Assembly: GCA_021780935.1 (NCBI GenBank)
Contig: JAJXXT010000122.1
Coordinates: 62,001 to 126,000, forward strand
Length of the DNA stretch: 64,000 nt
From: Pseudomonadota bacterium
GTDB lineage: Bacteria > Pseudomonadota > Alphaproteobacteria > Acetobacterales > Acetobacteraceae
Reading direction: 5' to 3'
The notes under the pieces are model-generated. The model was not told the DNA's origin. It made no database searches and saw only the letters and a program-made list of their open reading frames with translations. This document shows positions 1 to 7,666 of the stretch, piece by piece (the first letter of the stretch is position 1; each line of letters begins with the position of its first letter). The position numbers and the translations under genes are program-made.

Positions 1-173
1 ATCCCCGCGTGACTGAGCGCCAGCTCCTTGCGCATTGAAGGGATCGCCATCGCGATATTGGTTCGATCAATCATCGAAATGATATACATCAACAGCGCAA
101 TCACCAGGATGCGTACCCAGCGATTACGCGACCATCCAACCGGCTGTCCCGGCATCGCCGTTGTGGCGGACAT
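1..173 (-). CDS. MFS transporter, N-terminal fragment (runs off left edge)
   Basis: Only the first 57 codons are in the window. They give a short polar N-terminus followed by a hydrophobic helix and the sequence MIDRTNIAMAIP, which matches the first helix and loop of anion:cation symporter (ACS) type major facilitator permeases. The ATG at 171-173 is preceded by a good ribosome site (GGGAGGGAAG). The gene lies 67 bp downstream of the sulfatase on the same strand and is probably co-transcribed with it, so it may import the sulfatase substrate or the desulfated product; that link is inference. Substrate unknown. Confidence 0.75.
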   Translation of the reverse strand, partial: MSATTAMPGQPVGWSRNRWVRILVIALLMYIISMIDRTNIAMAIPSMRKELALSHAG

Positions 174-240
174 GGCTTACTTCCCTCCCTGGCGCAGCTT
201 GCTCGCCGCGTCTCACATCACCTCGGCACGAACGGCACGA

Positions 241-1704
241 CTACAGGATTCGCGGGCTGGCTCCCGGCACCGGCGAATGGCCCAGCACCCCCCGCGCCAA
301 CACCGCGGCGCGCCCACCGAAGGCCGCGACCCGTGCCGCCTGGTCGGAATGCGCCAGCGCGTCCGCGGCATCTGGGTCAACCACCGCCCGCAGAGCGCGC
401 TCGCAATCACCAACGAGGCCGGCATAACCGGGGGCGGTGCCGAGATCGCGCTGTTCAAGGGGATCGCTGGCCAGATCGAAGAGCTGCGGCTTCATGCCGA
501 CATAGTGGATGTATTTGAAATCGCCCTTGCGGATCATGAAGGCGCCGGTCGCGGCCCCGACGGCGTGATACTCGCTCATCACCGTCGCTCGCGGCGCCTG
601 CCCGCGCGCCACATCGAACAAGTTGCGGCCGGGCAGATCCTGGTCCGCGGGCGACGGCGTGACGCCGGCGCAGGCGAGGATCGTGGGGAAGCCATCGACG
701 AGCGAGACGGGCTCGTGGCACGCTATGCCGTGGGGAATGCCGGGCCCTGCCATGATCATCGGCACACCGACCGCATCCTCGTAAAGATTGGACTTCCCCC
801 ACAGGCCGCGATTGCCGAGATTGTCGCCGTGGTCGCTGGTGTAGATCACCCTCGTCGTGTCGCCGAGCCCGCTCTCGCCGATCGCGCTAACAATGCGCCC
901 GATATTAGCGTCGAGGAACGTTACCATCCCAAAATAGGCGGCGATCGCACGGCGAACCTTCGGCGGGTTGAAGGCGCGATCATAGATGATGGTCTCATTC
1001 ATCTTCGCGATGAACGGATGGGTCGGCCGCTCCTCCGGCGAATACAGCAGCGGCCAGGGCACCTGGTCCTCGGGATAGAGCGAGTAATATTCCGGGCGTG
1101 AGACCAGCGGAAAGTGCGGGCAGACCAGCGAGACAAACAGCACGAAGGGCTTGGCCGGGCGGGTTGCGCCGTCGCGCCGTGCGCGCGCCCGCAGCCAGGC
1201 GATCGCGGTCTCGGTGATCGAGTCGTCGTAGCGCTGATAGTCGCTGTCGCCGGGCCCGGCCTCCTCCGCCAGCATCAGCGAGACCTTGCGCGGCTTCATG
1301 TCGTCGCGGATCATGCCGCTGAGGTCGCCAATCCCCTCGATGACATGCAGTGGCATCACCTCCTCGGTGAAGCCGTTGTCGTCGTCGGCGGAACGGAAAT
1401 GCAGCTTGCCGATGGAAACGGCGTCATGCCCCGCCTCGCGCAGCCGATGGCCCCAGGACGGCACGCTGCCATCATAGGGGTTGCCGTTATCCCAGAAACG
1501 GATCTGGTTGACGTGCCGCCCGGTCGCGAAAGATGCGCGTGAGGGCACGCAGATCGGCGAATTACAGTAGGCGTCGGTGAAGCGCACGCCGCGTGCTGCC
1601 AGCGCGTCCAGGTTCGGGGTGCGGATCATCTCGTGGCCGTAGCAGCCGAGCACGCGGCGGCTGTGCTCGTCCGACATGATGAAGACAAGGTTTGACGTTT
1701 CCAT
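241..1704 (-). CDS. Type I (formylglycine) sulfatase
   Basis: 487 aa. Hydrolyses sulfate (or related) esters. The sulfatase signature CVPSRASFATGRH is present with Cys52 in the C-x-P-S-R core that is matured to formylglycine. The N-terminal MSDEH (Asp12) supplies metal ligands, and TSDHGD with a following GLWGKSN supplies the distal metal and catalytic residues. The closest general group by eye is choline-sulfatase/arylsulfatase-like hydrolases; the substrate cannot be read off. No signal peptide is seen, so the enzyme should act in the cytoplasm. The ATG at 1702-1704 was chosen because homology begins there; an upstream extension to 1806 would overlap the divergent lysR gene and the regulatory region. 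A formylglycine-generating enzyme or anaerobic maturase must be encoded elsewhere. Confidence 0.88.
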   Translation of the reverse strand: METSNLVFIMSDEHSRRVLGCYGHEMIRTPNLDALAARGVRFTDAYCNSPICVPSRASFATGRHVNQIRFWDNGNPYDGSVPSWGHRLREAGHDAVSIGKLHFRSADDDNGFTEEVMPLHVIEGIGDLSGMIRDDMKPRKVSLMLAEEAGPGDSDYQRYDDSITETAIAWLRARARRDGATRPAKPFVLFVSLVCPHFPLVSRPEYYSLYPEDQVPWPLLYSPEERPTHPFIAKMNETIIYDRAFNPPKVRRAIAAYFGMVTFLDANIGRIVSAIGESGLGDTTRVIYTSDHGDNLGNRGLWGKSNLYEDAVGVPMIMAGPGIPHGIACHEPVSLVDGFPTILACAGVTPSPADQDLPGRNLFDVARGQAPRATVMSEYHAVGAATGAFMIRKGDFKYIHYVGMKPQLFDLASDPLEQRDLGTAPGYAGLVGDCERALRAVVDPDAADALAHSDQAARVAAFGGRAAVLARGVLGHSPVPGASPRIL

Positions 1705-1757
1705 GAACCCAGGTTGACAAGGGCTGCGCCGGCCGGGCAAGTCCGAATTGGAACATA

Positions 1758-1780
1758 GGCGATAACTTCTGGTGATCGCC
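1758..1780. promoter_or_regulatory. Putative LysR-type operator, T-N11-A dyad
   Basis: Perfect 6-bp inverted repeat GGCGAT (1758-1763) and ATCGCC (1775-1780) separated by exactly 11 bp, so its inner bases form the T-N11-A core known for LysR-type regulators. It sits between the divergent sulfatase (start 1704) and lysR (start 1799) genes, the usual place for an autoregulatory and target-activating site. Confidence 0.65.
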
Positions 1781-1798
1781 ACCGCGGAGGCCCACGCG

Positions 1799-2722
1799 AT
1801 GGACATTCGTTCGGTCGACTACGTGCTCGCCGTCGCCGACCACGGCAGCCTGCGCGCAGCCGCCGCCGCCATCGGCATCACCCAGCCGGCATTGACCAAG
1901 GCAATCCGCCGCATGGAGGACGAGACCGGTGTGCGGCTGTTCGACCGCACCGCGCGCGGTGTGCGTCCGACCATCTATGGCGATGCGATGCTGCGCCACG
2001 CCCGCAACCTGCGGGCGTCGCTGCGCGCCTCACGGGCGGAGATCGCGGCACTGCGCGCGGGAGCGGCGGGCAGCGTGCGCGTCGGCGCCGGCCCGTCATG
2101 GGAGCGCGCGGTGCTGCCCCAGGCCATCGCCCTGTTCCGCGCCGAGCGCCCGGATGTGCGTATCCATGTCCTCGGCGGCACCGATGACGCGCTGAAGGTC
2201 CGCCTGCGCGAGGGCGCGCTCGACTTCGTGCTGGCGGCGACGCCCGATTCGCCGGCGATCGAGCCGGATCTGGAATGGCAGACACTGCAGACCGACAGTT
2301 ACTGCGTCATCGCCGCACTCCGGCACCCGTTGCGTCGGCGCCGCGCTATCCCGCTCGCGGCCCTGGCGGCCTATCCCTGGATTCTGCCCGGGTCGCATTC
2401 GCTGATGGTGCAGCGGTTGCACGGGCTGTTCCGCGCCAACGGCTTGGCCGCCCCCGAACCCGCGATCGAGACCGATATCGTGGTGCTGCGCCACCAACTG
2501 CTCGCAACCGGCCCCTATGTCAGCTTCAGCGCCGCCGGATTCGTGCGCGAATTGCACGACCGCAGCATCATCCGCCTCGATGTCCCGGCGGCGCTGAACG
2601 CCCGTGCCGCCGGCGTCATCACCCGTCGCGGCATGGAGCCCAGCCCTGCGGCCGCCCGGCTGATCGCGACCATCGGCCAGGCCGCGCGCGCGGATGCTCG
2701 ACTCCTGCCACCGCGCTGCTAG
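1799..2722 (+). CDS. LysR-family transcriptional regulator
   Basis: 307 aa. The N-terminal winged helix-turn-helix is clear (residues about 4-62: DYVLAVADHGSLRAAAAAIG, then ITQPALTKAIRRME and a TARGVRPT wing), followed by a periplasmic-binding-protein-like effector domain. The ATG at 1799 follows GGAGG at 1786-1790 with good spacing; an upstream in-frame start at 1772 would lie within the dyad operator. It is divergent from the sulfatase and MFS genes and probably controls them in response to a sulfated or related ligand; the ligand is unknown. Confidence 0.88.
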   Translation: MDIRSVDYVLAVADHGSLRAAAAAIGITQPALTKAIRRMEDETGVRLFDRTARGVRPTIYGDAMLRHARNLRASLRASRAEIAALRAGAAGSVRVGAGPSWERAVLPQAIALFRAERPDVRIHVLGGTDDALKVRLREGALDFVLAATPDSPAIEPDLEWQTLQTDSYCVIAALRHPLRRRRAIPLAALAAYPWILPGSHSLMVQRLHGLFRANGLAAPEPAIETDIVVLRHQLLATGPYVSFSAAGFVRELHDRSIIRLDVPAALNARAAGVITRRGMEPSPAAARLIATIGQAARADARLLPPRC

Positions 2723-2736
2723 ATTACCAGATACGG

Positions 2737-2773
2737 TCACCCCCTGAAAGTTATCCACAAGCTGTAGGGGTGA
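2737..2773 (+). promoter_or_regulatory. smc leader: DnaA box inside a hairpin that pairs with the start region
   Basis: A perfect consensus DnaA box TTATCCACA lies at 2751-2759. It is flanked by TCACCCC (2737-2743) and GGGGTGA (2767-2773), which can pair as a 7-bp stem. The right arm covers the only purine-rich ribosome-site candidate (AGGGG) and the first base of the smc ATG, so the hairpin would mask translation initiation. Both the DnaA binding and the folding are predictions from sequence. Confidence 0.45.
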
Positions 2774-5700
2774 TGAGCCAGGAGAGCCGCTTGCCCGTCC
2801 GCTTCACCCGCCTGCGCATTGCTGGCTTTAAGTCCTTCGCCGAGCCCACCACCGTGGAGATCCACGAGGGGTTGACCGGCATCGTCGGCCCCAACGGCTG
2901 CGGCAAATCCAACATCGTCGAGTCGTTGCGCTGGGCAATGGGCGAGACCTCGGCGAAGTCGCTGCGCGGCGGCGAGATGGAGGACGTGATCTTCGCCGGC
3001 ACCACCGCCCGTCCGGCGCGCAACCTGGCCGAGGTCACCATCTCGCTGGAGGAGACGCAGGGCCGCGCACCGCCGCCACTGCACGAGGCGGCGGAGCTGG
3101 AAATCTCGCGGCGGATCGAGCGTGGCCAGGGCAGCCTGTATCGCATCAATGGCCGCGAGGCCCGCGCGCGCGACGTCCAGACCCTGTTCGCCGACCTCGC
3201 GACCGGCGCTCACAGCTCGGGCATGGTCAGCCAGGGCCGCATCGCCGCTGTGGTTAGCGCCCGCCCGGATGAGCGCCGGGCGATCCTGGAGGAAGCCGCC
3301 GGCATCACCGGCCTGCATGCCCGCCGCCATGAGGCGGAGCTGAAGCTGCGTGCCGCGGAAGCCAATCTCTCCCGCGCCGAGGATCTGCGCGGCCAGCTCG
3401 AAGCGCAGCACGAGGCGTTGAAGCGCCAGGCCCGCCAGGCGGCGCGCTATCGCAATATCTCCGGCTCCATCCGCAGCGCCGAGGCGGAACTGCTCAGCAT
3501 CCAGCGCGCCGCGGCCGTGGCGGCTGAACAGGAAGCCGCCGCAGCGCAGGCCACCGCGACCAGCGCGGTCGCCGCGGCAACGGCCGATGCGACAGCGGCC
3601 GCCGCCAGCGCCGTCGAAGCCGCCGCGTCCCTGCCGCCACTGCGCAGCAGCGAGGCCGATGCCCGCACGGCACTCGAACGCGCCCGCATCGCCGCGGAAC
3701 AGCTCGCCGCCGAGGCCCAGCGCGCCCGCGACGCCCTCACGCAGGCGGAACGCAACCTCGCCCATATCGAGGCCGATCTCGTGCATGCTTGCGCGGCGCG
3801 CGGCGATGCCGAGGCGGCGCGCGAACGCCTCACGCGCGAACGCGTGGCGCTGGCCCGAGAGTCCGACACCCTGCCGGCGCGCATCGCCGAGACCGAGGCT
3901 CTGCTCGCCGGCGCCGCCGATGCCGTCCGCGCCGCGGAGGCCGAGGCCAACCGGGCCATCGAGCAAGCGGCGACCGAGGAAGCGGCGGCACGCAGCCGCA
4001 ACGAGGCCCGCCTGTTCGCCGAGGCGAGGCTGAAGCGCACGGACGAACGCGCCCAGCGCCTCGCCGCCGAACGCGCGCGCATCCCGACGCCTGATCCCGG
4101 GGCGCTGGAAGCCGCGCGGCATGAATCGGCACAGGCCGAGGCGGCGCTCGCCGCCCTTCGCGCGGCGCTGGAACAGGCCGAAGCGGATCGCGCCACCGGC
4201 GACCAAGCCCGCATGGCCGCCCGCGACGCGGCCGAGGCCACGCGCACCCGCACGGCCAGCCTCGCCGCTGAAATCCGTGCGCTCGAGGAACTGGTGGGCA
4301 ACGCATCCACCCTCGCCGGCGCGCTCGGCGTTCCGGAGGGGCTGGAAGCCGCGGTTGCCGCGGCCATCGGCGAGGCGCTGGAAAGCGGCGAGTGGAACGA
4401 GCTGCCGCCGCTGCCCCCACCCTCCTGGCCGGCGGGCGCTCAGGCACTCGCCGCCAGCGTCACCGGCCCCGCCTCGCTCGCCCGTGTGCTGGCCTGGGCG
4501 GCCGTCGTCGAAGCGGATGCCGACCCGGCCGCGTTGCAGCCGCTGCTGGCACCGGGACAGATTCTCGTCTCGCGCGAGGGCGCGGTCTGGCGCTGGGACG
4601 GATTTTCGGTGCCGGCCGGCGCACGCTCGCCGGCGGCGGTCCGCATCGCGCAGCGCCGGCGCCTCGGCGAGGCCCGTGCTGCTCTGACCGAGGCGGAGGC
4701 GGCGTCCAGCAAGGCCCGCCAGGCGCTGGACGAGACCGAGACCCGGCTGCGCGCGGCGCGCGAAGCGGAGAATGCGGCCCGCGGCGCCCGCGGCGAGACG
4801 GAACGCCGGTTGGAGCGAGCCCGCGCCACGGCGGCGCGCCTGGCCACGGAGACTGCCGCCGCCACCGCTCGCCTCGACGCCGCGGACCAGGAAGCGGCGC
4901 GGCTCAACGCCGACCACGAGGAAGCGCGCGCGGCGTTCGATCAGGCGATGGCGACCATCGCCTCGGCCCCCGACACCTCCGCCGCCCGCGCCGCCGTCGC
5001 CGTGGCTCGCGACCGCCTCGCCGAAGCGAGGCGCATGGAAAACACGGCCCGCGCGGCCCATGGCGAAGCGCGCCGCGCTCTGGAATCGGCTCGGCATCGG
5101 TTGGCCAGCCTCGAATCCGAACTCGCGGAATGGTCGCGCCGGCACGCAGACAGCGAGGCGCGCGTCACCGACCTCGAGGCTCGGCGCGGCGACGCCGCAG
5201 CGGCCCGCGACGGATGCGCCGCGCTGCCCGACGCGATCGAGGCACGCCGAATTGCCGGAATCGAGGCATTGGATGCGGCCGAGCGCACGCATGCGGCCTG
5301 TGCATCCGCCTTGCATGCTGCCGAGGAAGCGGCGGGTGCCGCGGACCGCGCCGCACGTACGGCGGAATCCCGGCTCGCGCAGATCCGTGAGGAGGCCGTG
5401 CGCATCGCCGCCGCTCGGGAGGCCGCAACCGCGGCCGTCGGTACCATCGCGGAGCGGGTGCTGGAGCGGCTGGGTGTGGACGCGGTGCTGCCGGAGCCGC
5501 CGGCCGGGCTTGACGAGGACCGCGCCCGCCGCAAGCTCGATCGGCTCTTGCGCGAGCGTGACGAGATGGGCCCGGTCAACCTGCGCGCCGAGGGGGAGGC
5601 GGAGGAGATCGCTGCCCGGGTCGAGGAAATCCTCAGGGAGGGTGCGGAGCTGACCACGGCGATTGCCAAGCTGCGTGGCTCCATCGGCCACCTCAACCGG

Positions 5701-6207
5701 GAGGGGCGCGAGCGCCTGGCCGCGATCTTCGAGCAGGTGGACAATCAGTTCCAGGCGCTGTTCGCCCGGCTGTTCGGCGGCGGGCGGGCGCATCTCGCGC
5801 TCGTCGGCTCGGACGATCCGCTGGAGGCTGGGCTCGAGATTTACGTCCAGCCCCCCGGCAAGAAATTGGCAACCCTGTCGCTGCTCTCGGGCGGTGAGCA
5901 GGCGCTGACGGCGCTGGCGCTGATCTTCGCGGTGTTCCGCTGCAATCCGGCCCCCGTCGCGGTTCTGGACGAGGTGGACGCGCCGCTCGACGATGCCAAC
6001 GTAGAGCGGTTCTGCAACCTGCTCGAACACATGGCGCGCGACGGCGGCACGCGGTTCATGGTGGTCACGCACCACCCGATGACGATGGCGCGGATGGACC
6101 GGCTGTTCGGTGTCACGATGCAGGAGCGCGGCGTCTCGCGCCTGCTTTCCGTCGATCTGGCCCGTGCCGCTTCCATGGTGGAGGCGGCGCCCCTCGCCGC
6201 GGAGTAG
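2773..6207 (+). CDS. smc: Chromosome segregation/condensation protein SMC
   Basis: 1144 aa. ATPase of the SMC-ScpAB condensin that compacts and segregates the chromosome. Residues 10-160 form the N-terminal ATPase half, with Walker A GPNGCGKS at 39-46; then come two long Ala/Arg/Glu-rich coiled coils around a hinge (roughly 500-620), and a C-terminal half with the ABC signature LLSGGEQALTALAL and Walker B VAVLDEVDAPLDD. The length is usual for bacterial SMC. The ATG at 2773 was chosen because homology starts a few residues later and AGGGG precedes it. scpA and scpB are not in the window. The very long antisense reading frame over this gene is a codon-bias artefact. Confidence 0.96.
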   Translation: MSQESRLPVRFTRLRIAGFKSFAEPTTVEIHEGLTGIVGPNGCGKSNIVESLRWAMGETSAKSLRGGEMEDVIFAGTTARPARNLAEVTISLEETQGRAPPPLHEAAELEISRRIERGQGSLYRINGREARARDVQTLFADLATGAHSSGMVSQGRIAAVVSARPDERRAILEEAAGITGLHARRHEAELKLRAAEANLSRAEDLRGQLEAQHEALKRQARQAARYRNISGSIRSAEAELLSIQRAAAVAAEQEAAAAQATATSAVAAATADATAAAASAVEAAASLPPLRSSEADARTALERARIAAEQLAAEAQRARDALTQAERNLAHIEADLVHACAARGDAEAARERLTRERVALARESDTLPARIAETEALLAGAADAVRAAEAEANRAIEQAATEEAAARSRNEARLFAEARLKRTDERAQRLAAERARIPTPDPGALEAARHESAQAEAALAALRAALEQAEADRATGDQARMAARDAAEATRTRTASLAAEIRALEELVGNASTLAGALGVPEGLEAAVAAAIGEALESGEWNELPPLPPPSWPAGAQALAASVTGPASLARVLAWAAVVEADADPAALQPLLAPGQILVSREGAVWRWDGFSVPAGARSPAAVRIAQRRRLGEARAALTEAEAASSKARQALDETETRLRAAREAENAARGARGETERRLERARATAARLATETAAATARLDAADQEAARLNADHEEARAAFDQAMATIASAPDTSAARAAVAVARDRLAEARRMENTARAAHGEARRALESARHRLASLESELAEWSRRHADSEARVTDLEARRGDAAAARDGCAALPDAIEARRIAGIEALDAAERTHAACASALHAAEEAAGAADRAARTAESRLAQIREEAVRIAAAREAATAAVGTIAERVLERLGVDAVLPEPPAGLDEDRARRKLDRLLRERDEMGPVNLRAEGEAEEIAARVEEILREGAELTTAIAKLRGSIGHLNREGRERLAAIFEQVDNQFQALFARLFGGGRAHLALVGSDDPLEAGLEIYVQPPGKKLATLSLLSGGEQALTALALIFAVFRCNPAPVAVLDEVDAPLDDANVERFCNLLEHMARDGGTRFMVVTHHPMTMARMDRLFGVTMQERGVSRLLSVDLARAASMVEAAPLAAE

Positions 6208-6309
6208 CGCCCGCGGCACCGGCACGACGACCGGGATCGGGCATCATCTCTGTTTCGCAACATTGACGCGATCGCGGGGTGCGTTACAGCTTCCGGACGG
6301 GAGAGACGC

Positions 6310-7623
6310 TTGTCGAGCACCAGGAATACGCCGCCGCGCCGCGCCGAGTTTCAGTTTCGACCGGGATTGCTGGTTCTGGGGGTGCTGCTGTCTGGCGGCA
6401 GCGGCGGGCTGATTGCGACGTCGATGTGGAACCAGCCGCTCTGGCATGGCCGGCATCATGTGCTCGACATTCAGCTTGTCGAGAACGACATCGTCGCCGC
6501 ACTCGGCCTCGCGGTCGCTGCATTCCTGCTGCTCACTCTGATCGCGCGGCCGCGCCTGGTCATCGGCTTCGACGGCCTGCGAAGCAATGGCTTCATCCGT
6601 CATCGCTACGTCCCCTGGGACCAGCTCGGCCGTTTCACGGTGATCGACGCCTCGGATGGCCGGCGACGGCTGGAGGCGATCACGATGCCGCCCAAGGGAT
6701 CGGCGGGGAAACCGTCGCGCCTCTTGATTCCCGACGTCTACGACGCGCCACCCGCCGCCATTGCCGAGACGATTGAAGCGGTCCGGCTGCAGCATGGCCT
6801 GGAGCCCGCGGCCCGCGCGCCCGCGCCGCTGGCTGCGGAACCGCTCGGCCTGCCGGGCTTCGCCGTGCCCTGGGTCACGCTGTCACTGTCGCTCGTCATG
6901 TTCGCGATCTTCATCGCCGAACTCGCCCGGCGGGGCGGGGCTGCGCACGGTGTCGTCTCACGCCACGCGCTGGTCGCCATGGGGGGCCTCACCCGCGCCG
7001 GCGTGCTGAACCGCGGCGAATGGATGCGCGTGCTCACCGCGACCTATCTGCACGCGAGCTTCGCCCACATCATGGGTAATATCGTCGTGCTGCTGCTCAT
7101 CGGCTGGCGGCTCGAGCGGCTGATCGGCCATGCCTGGCTGGCTGCGGCCTTCATGCTCGCGTCGGTCGCGGGATGGCTCGCCTCGCTGGTCGTGCTGCCG
7201 TTGGGCGTGGTCGCAATCGGCGCCTCCGGCGGCATCATGGGGCTGCTCGCCTGCGCCTTTGTCATAAGCTTCCGGCTGCCGGAGGGCCATGGTGAGCGGC
7301 GGCGCCTGCAGCTCTGGTCGCTGCGCATCGCGGTGCCGGCGCTGCTGCCGCTGCAGGGGCTGCATAGCGGCCTGGTCACCGACTACGCGGCCCACACGGG
7401 TGGCCTCGTGGCGGGCTGTCTGCTGGGGCTGCTGCTGCTGGTGACGTGGCGCCACCACAAACGGGAGCCCGAGCTGGGCTGGCAGGAACTGCGTATCGCC
7501 CTGCGTGGCTACCGATCGACGACACTGCCGCCGGCGCGCAGCCTCGCCATGCTCATCGCGTTCGCCGGCTTCGCCACGACGGCGTTCGCGGCCTATGGCG
7601 TGGTGCGCGGCTTCATCGGCTAA
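6310..7623 (+). CDS. Rhomboid-family intramembrane serine protease
   Basis: 437 aa, TTG start at 6310 behind a GGGAGAG ribosome site. The C-terminal half (about 185-390) is a rhomboid core: HIMGN with oxyanion residue Asn257, the nucleophile Ser306 in GASGG, and the catalytic base His362 in AHTGG, each in a predicted membrane helix. The N-terminal 170 residues are unusual: two membrane helices (about 18-40 and 60-80) followed by a soluble stretch that resembles the PH-like domains often fused to membrane proteins (RHRYVPWDQLGRF). It cleaves membrane-anchored proteins; the substrate is unknown. It lies 102 bp after smc and 43 bp before an ABC exporter. Confidence 0.87.
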   Translation: MSSTRNTPPRRAEFQFRPGLLVLGVLLSGGSGGLIATSMWNQPLWHGRHHVLDIQLVENDIVAALGLAVAAFLLLTLIARPRLVIGFDGLRSNGFIRHRYVPWDQLGRFTVIDASDGRRRLEAITMPPKGSAGKPSRLLIPDVYDAPPAAIAETIEAVRLQHGLEPAARAPAPLAAEPLGLPGFAVPWVTLSLSLVMFAIFIAELARRGGAAHGVVSRHALVAMGGLTRAGVLNRGEWMRVLTATYLHASFAHIMGNIVVLLLIGWRLERLIGHAWLAAAFMLASVAGWLASLVVLPLGVVAIGASGGIMGLLACAFVISFRLPEGHGERRRLQLWSLRIAVPALLPLQGLHSGLVTDYAAHTGGLVAGCLLGLLLLVTWRHHKREPELGWQELRIALRGYRSTTLPPARSLAMLIAFAGFATTAFAAYGVVRGFIG

Positions 7624-7666
7624 ACGGCGGATTTGCCCCCCACGTCACAACGCGCGATGTAAGCTT

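Noticed and set aside
28..1101. 357-codon plus-strand frame at the left edge
   Set aside because: Antisense to the sulfatase gene, whose signature motifs are intact; no similarity recognised.
2737..6225. 1162-codon antisense reading frame over smc
   Set aside because: Typical GC-rich codon-bias artefact: no recognisable domain, Arg/Gly/Ala-rich, no ribosome site, and it covers the whole of a well-supported gene.
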